Shown here in pieces: positions 44,097 through 52,480 of a stretch of DNA of 64,000 nt. Under the pieces are notes generated by a model. That model had not been told where the DNA came from. It worked only from the letters and a program-made list of their open reading frames with translations, and did no database searches. The stretch covers positions 496,001 to 560,000 of the forward strand of contig NZ_JAPQNS010000002.1 of the NCBI RefSeq assembly GCF_028867935.1, written 5' to 3'. A program made the translations under genes and the position numbers. Each line of letters starts with the position of its first letter. Position 1 is the first letter of the stretch. This DNA is from Flavobacterium sp. SUN052 (GTDB lineage: Bacteria; Bacteroidota; Bacteroidia; Flavobacteriales; Flavobacteriaceae).

Positions 44097-44975
44097 TTAT
44101 TGAGCAACGCTGCCGTTGTCTTTCAGCACATTAGTGAAGAACAGAATATGGTTTGGCAATGAATTTTGCCAGTAATCCCAGGTATGAGCGCCAGGCCGTT
44201 CGGAATAATCGTGGTCTACTTTGCTATACACCAGCCGACGGTGGACTTCTCGATTGGGTTCGATCAGAAAATCGTCAACCCCACAGTCAATGATCAGTTT
44301 CAGCCCGCTGGCTTTCAGTTTGTCCGTCATATTCACGACCGAGTTAGCCGCGTATAAATCAGGCGTTGATCCAATTGGCCCAAGAATCCGGGCAAACGCA
44401 GCTTCAAACTGTTTGATATATACCGGGTCTAAGCGCCAGTTGGCCAAATTCAAATCAAGAGCACCACTCATACTCCCAGCAGCACAATATAAATCGGGAT
44501 GACGACTGGCCAGGTAAAGGGAACCGTGGCCGCCCATGCTTAATCCGGTAATGACCCGGCCTTTGCGGTCACGAATAGTGCGATACGTATTGTCTATTTT
44601 TTCGATGACTTCTTTGGAAATGTACGTCTCGAAGAGGTTATCTTTCTGAACTGGACTGTCCAGATAACCGCCAAGGCGTTCCCCCTCTGGCATCACAATG
44701 ATCAGATTGTACTGATCGGCCAGTTTCTGCACCAGCATTTTGTCGGGCGTTTGTTTAAGCCAGTCGCTAAACTGACCTCCGCCCCCGTGCAACAGGTAAA
44801 GTACAGGGTAATTCTTAGTTTTGGCTACTGCGTACGACTCTGGCAGAGCAACGGCCGCCCGCAGATTCTTTTTCATAGCGGTACTCGGCACATCGAGCGT
44901 ATCGATTTTGGCGCATTGAGCTGCAAAAGGCAGGCTAATCAGGCTAAGGCAGGTGAGTAAACGAGATAGCTTCAT
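44097..44975 (-). CDS. Esterase D-like secreted hydrolase, first gene of cluster
   Basis: Exported alpha/beta-hydrolase of 292 aa and paralogue of the gene at 43066. Start 44975 (MKLSRLLTCLSLISLPFAAQC) gives a signal peptide; an upstream ATG at 44996 is rejected. Motifs: YPVLYLLHGGGGQFSDW, TGLSMGGHGSLY (nucleophile Ser) and RPGAHTWDYW (His). It is the promoter-proximal gene of the esterase/CitMHS/AtuA cluster and is divergent from the NUDIX-type regulator, with a palindrome in between. Confidence 0.9.
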   Translation of the reverse strand: MKLSRLLTCLSLISLPFAAQCAKIDTLDVPSTAMKKNLRAAVALPESYAVAKTKNYPVLYLLHGGGGQFSDWLKQTPDKMLVQKLADQYNLIIVMPEGERLGGYLDSPVQKDNLFETYISKEVIEKIDNTYRTIRDRKGRVITGLSMGGHGSLYLASRHPDLYCAAGSMSGALDLNLANWRLDPVYIKQFEAAFARILGPIGSTPDLYAANSVVNMTDKLKASGLKLIIDCGVDDFLIEPNREVHRRLVYSKVDHDYSERPGAHTWDYWQNSLPNHILFFTNVLKDNGSVAQ

Positions 44976-45008
44976 CGACGTAAAATGAGTAACCAAACAG
45001 ACTTCTAT

Positions 45009-45035
45009 ATCTTTACGTCAAAAGTACGTAAAGAT
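45009..45035. promoter_or_regulatory. Candidate operator palindrome
   Basis: ATCTTTACGT (45009-45018) and ACGTAAAGAT (45026-45035) form a perfect 10-bp inverted repeat with a 7-base centre, in the ~100-base gap between the divergent esterase cluster and the NUDIX-type regulator. On the minus strand it overlaps TACTTTTG, a -7-like box for the cluster. Size and placement suit a dimeric winged-helix regulator. Confidence 0.65.
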
Positions 45036-45077
45036 GCTTTATGTCACGACCAAAGAGCAGATTTATTGCAGAATTTT

Positions 45078-45818
45078 ATGAATGATTATAACCATCCGGC
45101 TTCGAAATACTATCAGGAAGTATCAGAACAGTGTATTCATTACTTATCGATTGATGGCGTGATTTTTGGTTTTCACCAGAATCAGCTACGCGTATTGCTG
45201 CTACGCTGGAAGGGCACTAATGAATGGAGTCTGCCGGGAGGATTCATCAGAAAAGCCGAATCGGTGGACGTGGCAGCTCAACGAATCATGCAGGAACGGA
45301 CCGGTTTAGATACTCTTTATCTACAGCAATTTCATTTTTTTGGTGAAGCCGTTCGCTACGATCAGGAAGAAACCTGGCGAAGAATCAACCTGCCTGTTTC
45401 GGGAGTAAACTGGTCGGAGCGCACCATCTCACTGGGTTATTACGCTTTAGTTGAATATGCCGAGGTTGTCCCCACGCCTGATTTCCTGACGGAAGAATGT
45501 CGTTGGTGGAGTCTGGAAGAAATTCCCGCTCTGCTTTTTGATCATAACCACATTATCGACGTAGCGCTCCAGTCATTACGCAAACAATTCAGCGACCTCC
45601 CGATCAATCATTTACTACCCGAAACGTTTACGATTCCAGAACTTCAACGGGTACACGAAACAATTCTGGGCCACTCACTGGATGCCCGCAACTTCTACAA
45701 GAAAGTAATGGCGTCCGATACGTTGCAGCGTTTGTCGGAGCGCCGGGCCGGAACACCACACAAAGCGCCTTATTTATATTCGTTTAAAACGTCATCCTCA
45801 GCAACGACAACCTCTTAA
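45078..45818 (+). CDS. NUDIX-domain transcriptional regulator (NrtR/AraR-like)
   Basis: Cytoplasmic protein of 246 aa. Residues ~15-150 form a NUDIX fold; the box GGFIRKAESVDVAAQ...ERTGL keeps the first Gly and Glu, but the REUxEE core reads R-I-M-Q-E-R, so two catalytic Glu positions are lost. Residues ~160-230 look like a winged helix (LPETFTIPELQRVHETILG; RNFYKKVM). Loss of hydrolase residues plus the HTH is typical of NrtR-type sugar or nucleotide-sugar sensing repressors. Start 45078 leaves the palindrome upstream; an earlier in-frame ATG at 44985 would put it inside the gene. Confidence 0.85.
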   Translation: MNDYNHPASKYYQEVSEQCIHYLSIDGVIFGFHQNQLRVLLLRWKGTNEWSLPGGFIRKAESVDVAAQRIMQERTGLDTLYLQQFHFFGEAVRYDQEETWRRINLPVSGVNWSERTISLGYYALVEYAEVVPTPDFLTEECRWWSLEEIPALLFDHNHIIDVALQSLRKQFSDLPINHLLPETFTIPELQRVHETILGHSLDARNFYKKVMASDTLQRLSERRAGTPHKAPYLYSFKTSSSATTTS

Positions 45819-45876
45819 TTTTTCCTAAATACCAGACCGTACTATCATTCGACGGGGTGCATTAGCCGGAAAACGC

Positions 45877-45884
45877 TATTTTTG
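45877..45884 (+). promoter_or_regulatory. -7 box TATTTTTG before ftsX
   Basis: Matches TAnnTTTG and lies 65 bases upstream of the ftsX ATG (45949). No clear -33 TTG at standard spacing. Confidence 0.45.
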
Positions 45885-45948
45885 TAACAGTACGGGCAGG
45901 CGCTCAATGAATAGGGGGCCGCTGTCGTTATTTTGTTACCTGTTTTGC

Positions 45949-46830
45949 ATGGCTCGTAGAAAGAAAAAAGTTGGTCGATACCCCGGTGGGCTGATCCTGT
46001 TCAGCATGACGGTGGCTTTGTTTCTGATTGGTTTTTGCGGATTGCTGGCGCTTCAATCCAAGCGATTGGTGACGTACATCCGCGAGAACTACGAGATGCG
46101 AGTGTTTCTCGACCGCGACATCGATTCCACCAAAGCCACGCCGGTTTACAACAAAATTGCAGCCCGGCCTTATGTGCTGACTGCCAATGGGAAGCCTCAG
46201 GTTAGCTTTGTTAGTCGCGATGCTGCTGCCCGCGAATTTATTGCCGAAACCAAGGAAGACTTTAAAACGTTTTTAGCAGACAATCCCCTGCACGACAGCT
46301 ATCGGATACGGCTCAACGAAGACTACTTTGAAGAGAGCAAGCTGAAGGCCGTGAAGAATGACCTGGAAGATATTGATGGCGTTTCGGAGGCTGTTTATCA
46401 GGAGAACCTGGTCGATACCATCAACCGGAACATCAACAAGATATACATCGTGATGACTGCTTTTGCGGTTGTGCTGCTGTTGATTATTGTGCTGCTGATG
46501 AACAACACGATTCGGCTGGCGTTGTATTCGCAACGAATGCTGATTCGGAGTATGCAATTGGTTGGGGCTACAAACGGCTTCATTACAAGGCCATTTCTGC
46601 TGCGTGGCCTGTGGCAGGGTATCCTGGCGGGTCTTATTGCATCTGGTTTGTTAATAGCGTTGCAGCAGACGGCTGTTTACAACATTCCCGAACTGGCGGT
46701 GTTGCAGGAACCCGTTAAAATGGCGATGGTTCTGGGCGGCTTAGTAGTGCTGGGAATGCTTATTGGGTTATTGAGTACCTATCAGGCAGTTCACCGGTAT
46801 CTGGGTGTTTCCTTGGATGATTTGTATTAA
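45949..46830 (+). CDS. ftsX: Cell division permease FtsX
   Basis: Inner-membrane protein of 293 aa that with FtsE regulates peptidoglycan hydrolysis at the septum. One N-terminal helix (LILFSMTVALFLIGFCGLLA), an extracytoplasmic domain with YEMRVFLDRD, then three C-terminal helices (VVLLLIIVLLMNNTIRLALY; GLLIAL; LGGLVVLGMLIGLLSTY). Start 45949 begins MARRKKKVG with the expected basic cytoplasmic tail. ftsE is not in the window. First gene of a run ftsX-DUF3098-uppP-truB-ribF. Confidence 0.92.
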   Translation: MARRKKKVGRYPGGLILFSMTVALFLIGFCGLLALQSKRLVTYIRENYEMRVFLDRDIDSTKATPVYNKIAARPYVLTANGKPQVSFVSRDAAAREFIAETKEDFKTFLADNPLHDSYRIRLNEDYFEESKLKAVKNDLEDIDGVSEAVYQENLVDTINRNINKIYIVMTAFAVVLLLIIVLLMNNTIRLALYSQRMLIRSMQLVGATNGFITRPFLLRGLWQGILAGLIASGLLIALQQTAVYNIPELAVLQEPVKMAMVLGGLVVLGMLIGLLSTYQAVHRYLGVSLDDLY

Positions 46831-46866
46831 GATTTAGACTAAGAGATTTTAGACGTAAGACCTATC

Positions 46867-47220
46867 ATGGCAAAAGATAAAACCTTAATGACTCCAGTGC
46901 CAGGCCGCGCTAACAAAGCCGCCACCCGCACCGATTCGGCCACGAACACAGTTGTAGCCGAAGCTCCTGTTGCTGAACGGGTAACACCGGTGATGCCTTC
47001 CGCAACGAGCAAATCGGCGGTGAGCGCTATGCCGTTTGGGGCAGAAAACTACCGACTCATGATTATCGGCGTTGCCGTTATCCTTATCGGTTTCTTTATT
47101 ATGACGCTTGACAAAGAGGAGTTCGGTTTCGGCTTTTTAGGGCTTACGCTGGGTCCGCTGGTTGTTCTGAGCGGGTTTATCCTCGAGTTCTTCGCTATTC
47201 TGAAAACGCCTAAAAAGTAG
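46867..47220 (+). CDS. DUF3098 membrane protein
   Basis: Protein of 117 aa with an unstructured Ala/Thr/Val-rich N-terminus and a C-terminal DUF3098 core: MPFGAENYRLMIIGVAVILI, GFFIM, and LGPLVVLSGFILEFFAILK. Two membrane helices. It commonly stands between ftsX and uppP in Bacteroidota; function unknown. Confidence 0.9.
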   Translation: MAKDKTLMTPVPGRANKAATRTDSATNTVVAEAPVAERVTPVMPSATSKSAVSAMPFGAENYRLMIIGVAVILIGFFIMTLDKEEFGFGFLGLTLGPLVVLSGFILEFFAILKTPKK

Positions 47221-47257
47221 GATATACATCCGACCTTTTCCCCCAAGCCTTTGAGAC

Positions 47258-47341
47258 ATGGAGCAACTTCAAGAAATCATTAGTGCTGGCATCCAGGCAT
47301 TGGTCGAAATAGTATTTGCTATTTTTAGATCAAAAGAGTAA
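47258..47341 (+). CDS. Possible 27-residue hydrophobic peptide
   Basis: A short frame, ATG 47258 to TAA 47341, encodes an amphipathic/hydrophobic peptide (SAGIQALVEIVFAIFR in the centre). There is no ribosome-binding site beyond what is normal here, and nothing to compare it with. It could be chance; it is listed because the gap otherwise holds only a hairpin and the uppP promoter. Confidence 0.25.
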   Translation: MEQLQEIISAGIQALVEIVFAIFRSKE

Positions 47342-47377
47342 CCTCGATTTAAGTTTAATACAGCCTAGATGAACGAC

Positions 47378-47440
47378 CAAAAGTCGGCTGATAAGAGCGT
47401 CCTCTTTCGGGAGAACCGCGCTTATATCAGCCGACTTTTG
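47378..47440. terminator. 16-bp inverted repeat upstream of uppP
   Basis: Arms 47378-47393 and 47425-47440 (CAAAAGTCGGCTGATA and its complement) pair perfectly and are extended by further partial pairing (AAGAGCG/CGCGCTT). A TTTTG tract follows. It probably ends the ftsX-DUF3098 transcript just before the uppP promoter box. Confidence 0.65.
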
Positions 47441-47451
47441 CTTGTCGCGAC

Positions 47452-47459
47452 TATCTTTG
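47452..47459 (+). promoter_or_regulatory. -7 box TATCTTTG directly before uppP
   Basis: Exact TAnnTTTG match ending 4 bases before the uppP ATG. Transcription from it would start within a few bases of the ATG, giving a leaderless or near-leaderless mRNA. Confidence 0.5.
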
Positions 47460-47463
47460 CCGC

Positions 47464-48243
47464 ATGAATCTATTACATGCCATAATTCTGGCCATTATCG
47501 AAGGCTTAACGGAGTTCCTGCCGGTGTCGTCAACCGGCCACATGATTATCTATTCCTCGCTAGCGGGTATTGCCGGGGATGAATTCACCAAACTCTACAC
47601 AGTCGATATTCAGTTTGGCTGTATACTGTCGGTTATGGTATTATATAGCCGCCGGTTTCTGCAAACCACCGATTTCTACGCCAAGCTGTTCGTGGCGTTT
47701 CTGCCCGCTGCTGTAATTGGCTTTTTGCTCAACGATTTCATTGATTCGCTCCTCGAAAACGTAACCGTCGTCGCTATTTCCCTAGTTGTGGGTGGCGTTA
47801 TTCTGGTTTTCATCGACCGGATCATGCGCGAAATCCCTCGCGACTTTGATGTTACTTTCCCTGAAGCGCTCAAAATTGGTTTTTTTCAGTGCATTGCCAT
47901 GATTCCAGGCGTGTCGCGCTCAGCAGCAACCATCATCGGTGGCATGACCCAGGGCCTCACGCGTACGCAGGCGGCCGAGTTTTCGTTTTTCCTCGCTGTG
48001 CCAACGATGGCAGCAGCCTCGGGTTACAAACTTCTCAAAACCTACAAAATGCTCCAGCCTGCCGATTACCAGACACTGTTAATTGGTAACGCTATTGCCT
48101 TTGTGGTTGGGTTGCTAGCCATTCGCGCATTTGTGGGTTTCCTAACCCGTTATGGTTTTAAGTACTTCGGCTATTACCGTATTGCACTTGGCTTGTTGCT
48201 ATTAGGCTTAATGGCCGCTGGGGTAAAGCTGGATGTTATTTAA
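47464..48243 (+). CDS. uppP: Undecaprenyl-diphosphate phosphatase
   Basis: Inner-membrane enzyme of 259 aa that recycles the C55 lipid carrier for cell-wall synthesis. Motif 1 EGLTEFLPVSSTGHM and motif 2 PGVSRSAATIIGG carry the catalytic residues. About eight hydrophobic helices; length normal. The stop overlaps the truB start by one base (TAATG). Confidence 0.95.
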   Translation: MNLLHAIILAIIEGLTEFLPVSSTGHMIIYSSLAGIAGDEFTKLYTVDIQFGCILSVMVLYSRRFLQTTDFYAKLFVAFLPAAVIGFLLNDFIDSLLENVTVVAISLVVGGVILVFIDRIMREIPRDFDVTFPEALKIGFFQCIAMIPGVSRSAATIIGGMTQGLTRTQAAEFSFFLAVPTMAAASGYKLLKTYKMLQPADYQTLLIGNAIAFVVGLLAIRAFVGFLTRYGFKYFGYYRIALGLLLLGLMAAGVKLDVI

Positions 48244-48956
48244 TGCAATCGCAACCCGCTCCCGATCCCGCACTTGTCATTTTGATTGACAAACCCTTCG
48301 AATGGACTTCGTTCGATGTAGTGAACAAACTCCGTCGTGGCTGCCGGATCAAGAAATTAGGCCATGCCGGAACACTCGACCCGTTGGCTACTGGCTTGTT
48401 GATTCTGTGCTCTGGAAAAAAAACCAAGGAAATTGACCAGTATCAGGCACAGGAAAAAGAATATACCGGCACCCTTGTTTTGGGCCGAACAACACCTTCA
48501 GTTGACTTAGAAACGGAGTTCGATGCCGAGTTTGACACAACGGGCATTACCCCCGAACAAATACAGGAAGCGGTGAAGCAGCTAACTGGCGAGATTCAGC
48601 AGATTCCGCCTATCTACTCCGCTGTGCGCGTGAACGGCGAACGCTTGTATGAAAAGGCGCGACGGGGCGAAACGATGGAGATAAAGAGCCGTATAGTCAC
48701 GGTTTCTGAATTTGAAGTGGACACCACGCAGCTTGGCGTAGAACCGTTCCCCGAAATCAGCTTCCGTATCGTATGTTCAAAAGGCACGTATATTCGCAGT
48801 CTGGTGCGCGATTTGGGCCTTCTACTCCAAAATGGAGCCTATATGAGTAGCCTTTGCCGGACGCGCATTGGCGACTTTCGCATTGAAAGCGCTGAAACAG
48901 TCGAAGGATTTATTACCCGTTACCGTACCGAATACGGACTCAATCAACCTGCATGA
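48243..48956 (+). CDS. truB: tRNA pseudouridine-55 synthase
   Basis: Enzyme of 237 aa that makes pseudouridine 55 in the T-loop of tRNA. Motif LIDKPFEWTSFDVVN, catalytic Asp46 in GHAGTLDPLATG, YxG-type block EKEYTGTLVLG, and RIVCSKGTYIRSLVRDLG. C-terminal PUA domain is short or absent, as in many Bacteroidota. Overlaps uppP by 1 and ribF by 4 bases, so translation is coupled. Confidence 0.95.
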   Translation: MQSQPAPDPALVILIDKPFEWTSFDVVNKLRRGCRIKKLGHAGTLDPLATGLLILCSGKKTKEIDQYQAQEKEYTGTLVLGRTTPSVDLETEFDAEFDTTGITPEQIQEAVKQLTGEIQQIPPIYSAVRVNGERLYEKARRGETMEIKSRIVTVSEFEVDTTQLGVEPFPEISFRIVCSKGTYIRSLVRDLGLLLQNGAYMSSLCRTRIGDFRIESAETVEGFITRYRTEYGLNQPA

Positions 48957-49900
48957 ACGTACATCACGGAATCGACTCGCTGACTCCCCTACCCCACGCT
49001 GTTGTTACCAGTGGCACGTTTGATGGAGTTCACCGGGGTCACCAGAAAATACTTAATCGCCTGACCGAAGTAGCCCGCATTGAAGGGGGCGAATCCGTTG
49101 TGCTGACGTATTGGCCGCATCCCCGCACGGTGGTTTCCAACGATAGTCAAAACCTCCGATTACTCTCTACCTTAGAAGAGAAAATTACCTTGCTAGATCA
49201 GGCTGGTGTTGACCATCTGGTCGTGATTCCGTTTACCCGCTCCTTCTCGCAACTGAGCTCAGAGGAGTTTATACAACTAGTGCTGATTGAGAAAATAGGC
49301 ACTAAGAAGCTCGTTATTGGCTACGATCATCGCTTCGGCCGCGACCGAGAAGGCGGTTTTGATTATATACAGACGCATCAGGCTGAATACGGCTTTGAAG
49401 TCGAAGAAATTCCACGGCAAGACATTGAAGCAGTCGGGATCAGTTCATCTAAAATTCGAACGGCTCTGGCAGAAGGTAACGTACGGGCAGCCAACCTGTT
49501 TCTGGGTCGCACCTATAACTTGACTGGAACCGTGGTGAAAGGGCGTCAATTAGGTCGTACAATTGGTTTCCCCACAGCTAATTTACAAGTTGATGATGCG
49601 ATCAAACTGATTCCTGCCAATGGCGTTTACGCCGTTGATGTTCTGTACAATGGGCAACGGTTGGGCGCTCCCACATTGGGTGGCATGACCAATATTGGGT
49701 TCCGACCTACGGTTGCGGGCGAGAATCAAACCATCGAAACGTATATCTTCAATTTTGATCAAGATATATACGGTGAACACATTACCCTTCAATTCCGCGA
49801 GTATATCCGGCCCGAACAGAAATTCAACGGCTTACCTGCGCTGGTGGAGCAGTTGAAAAACGATGAACAAAAAGCGCGGGAGCTATTGGCTATGCTTTAA
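48953..49900 (+). CDS. ribF: Bifunctional riboflavin kinase / FAD synthetase
   Basis: Enzyme of 315 aa converting riboflavin to FMN and FAD. The N-terminal FAD synthetase domain has TSGTFDGVHRGHQ (HxGH) and GISSSKIR; the C-terminal riboflavin kinase domain (~185-310) has GRTIGFPTANL and GMTNIGFRPTV. Last gene of the ftsX-uppP-truB-ribF run; convergent with tsaB. Confidence 0.95.
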   Translation: MNVHHGIDSLTPLPHAVVTSGTFDGVHRGHQKILNRLTEVARIEGGESVVLTYWPHPRTVVSNDSQNLRLLSTLEEKITLLDQAGVDHLVVIPFTRSFSQLSSEEFIQLVLIEKIGTKKLVIGYDHRFGRDREGGFDYIQTHQAEYGFEVEEIPRQDIEAVGISSSKIRTALAEGNVRAANLFLGRTYNLTGTVVKGRQLGRTIGFPTANLQVDDAIKLIPANGVYAVDVLYNGQRLGAPTLGGMTNIGFRPTVAGENQTIETYIFNFDQDIYGEHITLQFREYIRPEQKFNGLPALVEQLKNDEQKARELLAML

Positions 49901-49922
49901 GGAATGGGCCTTGCAGATTTTT

Positions 49923-50633
49923 CTACACGACAGCCTTTTTCGGCTTCGTAGTCATGAACTCTTTGAGATAAAACGGCTCGAACGTAGCTACATTCTCAAA
50001 ACGCCCGACCCGAAACTGATAGGCCGCCAGTTTGCCAATAGTCCGCGCTGATGGTCGAATCAGTTCATCTGTAAAAGTCGCGTTCGGGTGCTGACCCAAT
50101 ACAGCCTTACACTTGGCGGCTCCATCACCGAAAAACAGAATCTTGTGTTCGGCCAGCCACTCCCCAAAAGAATTCTCGTCGATAACGACAGCTGTGGTTG
50201 GTTGCACCTCCGCGCCCGATTGATCATAAATGGCACAATACACTTCCATGCGACGAGCGTCGATCATGGGGCAAAAAAGTTGGCCCCCTGGCGGGTAAAG
50301 TGGCCGTACTTGTTCAGTCATCGCCCGAAGTGTATTGACTGAAAGCAATGGCTTGTCTAACGCAAAACAAAGCCCTTTGGCGGTAGACACTCCTATCCGC
50401 AGTCCCGTGTATGACCCTGGCCCCTTGGCTACGGCAACTGCATCTAAATCATTGAGGGCATATCCCGCCTGTTTCACCACATCGTCCATAAGGGTGGTGA
50501 GCATCGACGAGGAGGTTCGTTCCGTAAAAAGTTCGTAACAGCCAAGCAATTGGGTACCCTCCGACTCGCCATAACTCTGGTGCAGAGCTACTGAGCAAAC
50601 AGTGGTGGAGGTATCAATGGAAAGAAGAAGCAT
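49923..50633 (-). CDS. tsaB: tRNA threonylcarbamoyladenosine protein TsaB
   Basis: ASKHA-fold partner of TsaD, 236 aa, needed for t6A37 in tRNA. Start 50633 (MLLLSIDTSTTVCSVAL) is the family N-terminus; an upstream ATG at 50666 is rejected. VAVAKGPGSYTGLRIGVSTA is the conserved motif. Convergent with ribF at a 22-base gap. Confidence 0.93.
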   Translation of the reverse strand: MLLLSIDTSTTVCSVALHQSYGESEGTQLLGCYELFTERTSSSMLTTLMDDVVKQAGYALNDLDAVAVAKGPGSYTGLRIGVSTAKGLCFALDKPLLSVNTLRAMTEQVRPLYPPGGQLFCPMIDARRMEVYCAIYDQSGAEVQPTTAVVIDENSFGEWLAEHKILFFGDGAAKCKAVLGQHPNATFTDELIRPSARTIGKLAAYQFRVGRFENVATFEPFYLKEFMTTKPKKAVV

Positions 50634-50653
50634 AAATGGGCGACAGATGACAA

Positions 50654-50714
50654 TGGCAGTAGGCAATAACCAGTGCGCAAACTCATGGAATGCACTGGTT
50701 ATTGCCTACTGCCA
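50654..50714. repeat. Perfect 23-bp inverted repeat of CAGTAGGC-type words
   Basis: Arms 50654-50676 and 50692-50714 pair perfectly. The stretch continues to 50732 with near-repeats of CAGTAGC/CAGTAAG and an A/T tract abutting the ctp stop codon. On the minus strand it lies between the end of the S41 peptidase gene and tsaB and probably acts as terminator or mRNA stabiliser. Confidence 0.8.
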
Positions 50715-50724
50715 CTGCTTACTG

Positions 50725-52377
50725 CTACTGTTTTTTAAGTAACCCCTCGTATTTCTTCATGTCTTTGAAGAGGTCGAGAGCGGCTTTCATTTCGGGGTCG
50801 GTGCTGAATGAGGACTCTTTGATGCCTTTTTGCAGGTAATAATGACCCGCAATTTCGTTCTCAAGCATTCCCTTCAACTCATCTTTAAAGGTAACCAGGT
50901 CCGAGTCTTTGCTGTGACCGACACGGGTCTTCAACGCTTTCAATTGATCCTGAATCTGATCGAAGAACTTCTCCTTTTTAGCCGACGCTTCAAGTGTGCC
51001 AAGATCTTTCTCTACCTGCGTGGTGTAATCGTATTCTTTATCTTTCAGCCAGGTAGCAAATGCCTGATATTCAGCATCAGTCAGGCGAAACTCACGCGCC
51101 GGTTTAATTGTTGGGTGCTCGTTTCGGTATTTTACGGCGTAGTCGAAAATCAATCCCTTGTTTGTCAAGCTGATCGCTACCGGGGTTGGATTGAGTGGCT
51201 CGGTCACAATATCGGGTAACACGCCACCCCCATCATACACCACGCGACCGGCCTTGGTTTTAAACGCGGTGCGTAACGAATCTGGAATTTTACCTACACT
51301 TCCGTCAGGATTGCGGTGACTGTAGTCGATAGCCTGAATGCAACGGCCGCTTGGAATGTAGTATTTGGCCGTTGTGATTTTCATTTTGGTATTGAATGAC
51401 AAATCACGAGTTGTCTGTACCAACCCTTTACCGTAGGTCCGTTGTCCGATCAACACACCCCGGTCGTAGTCCTGAATCACACCAGCCACAATCTCAGCGG
51501 CTGAGGCACTCCGGCTGTTCGCCAGCACAACAATGGGAAGTTCGAGGTCGAGCGGTGGAGCAAGGGCGGTGTAGGTTTTGTTCCATTCCTGAACCTTGCC
51601 TTTCGTGGTCACCACCTCCGAATCTTTCGGAACAAACAGGTTTGAGATGTCGATAGCCATGTTGAGCAATCCACCGGGGTTCTCACGAACGTCCAGAATC
51701 AACTTCTTCATGCCTTTGCCCTTCAATTCAACCACTGCCTGACGCACTTCGCGGGAAGCGGTTGCTGTAAAATCTTTCAGGTCGATGTAGCCAACTTCAT
51801 CGGTGACCATACCGTAATACGGCACGTTGGTCATTTTCACCACGTCGCGTGCTACTGTCAGCTCCAGCGGATCTTTCGATCCATAGCGGTTCACTAACAA
51901 TTTCACATTTGTGTTGGTCTGCCCACGAAGCAGTTTACCCGCGTCGGCATCCTTGCGGTCTTTTACATTGACCCCGTCTACCTTCATGATCTCGTCGCCA
52001 ATGCGAAGGCCCGATTTTTCGGCGGGTGTTCCTTCATAAATCATCAGCACAATACTCTTTCCTTGCCGCTGACCAACCAATGCCCCAATACCGTTATACC
52101 GACCGGTGGTCATGGTCATGTAGTCTTCAATTTCGTCTTCAGCGTAGAAATTTGTGTAGGGGTCGAGCGTTTTGAGCATCGCGTCGATACTCGTTTTGAC
52201 CATCCGGTTGGGATTTACCTCATCAACGTAATACATGTTTAGTTCTTTAAACATGGTTGCGTATATATCGAGGTTACGGGCGATCTCAAAAAAACGATCG
52301 TCCTGATTAAAGGCCGTCAGGCCCCCGGCTACCAGCAGGGCCGAGGCTCCCGTGAGAAGTTTGTTGCGGAGAGTCAT
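50725..52377 (-). CDS. C-terminal processing peptidase, S41 family
   Basis: Exported serine protease of 550 aa. Start 52377 (MTLRNKLLTGASALLVAGGL) gives an N-terminal membrane/signal segment; the open frame from 52443 is spacer. A PDZ domain (~85-165; IVLMIYEGTPAEKSGLRIGDEIM) precedes the catalytic core: NSRSASAAEIVAG (Ser ~291) and YGKGLVQ (Lys ~316). The C-terminal helical region is as in CtpA. It degrades or trims envelope proteins from the C-terminus. Confidence 0.92.
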   Translation of the reverse strand: MTLRNKLLTGASALLVAGGLTAFNQDDRFFEIARNLDIYATMFKELNMYYVDEVNPNRMVKTSIDAMLKTLDPYTNFYAEDEIEDYMTMTTGRYNGIGALVGQRQGKSIVLMIYEGTPAEKSGLRIGDEIMKVDGVNVKDRKDADAGKLLRGQTNTNVKLLVNRYGSKDPLELTVARDVVKMTNVPYYGMVTDEVGYIDLKDFTATASREVRQAVVELKGKGMKKLILDVRENPGGLLNMAIDISNLFVPKDSEVVTTKGKVQEWNKTYTALAPPLDLELPIVVLANSRSASAAEIVAGVIQDYDRGVLIGQRTYGKGLVQTTRDLSFNTKMKITTAKYYIPSGRCIQAIDYSHRNPDGSVGKIPDSLRTAFKTKAGRVVYDGGGVLPDIVTEPLNPTPVAISLTNKGLIFDYAVKYRNEHPTIKPAREFRLTDAEYQAFATWLKDKEYDYTTQVEKDLGTLEASAKKEKFFDQIQDQLKALKTRVGHSKDSDLVTFKDELKGMLENEIAGHYYLQKGIKESSFSTDPEMKAALDLFKDMKKYEGLLKKQ

Positions 52378-52480
52378 TGGATTTGGGAGTTGGGATGTCG
52401 GATTTGAGAGTTGAGTTATCGAGTCAGCAAAATCCGACCGCATCAGCGGACCGATCCGAAATCTCTAATCCGAAACCCAA

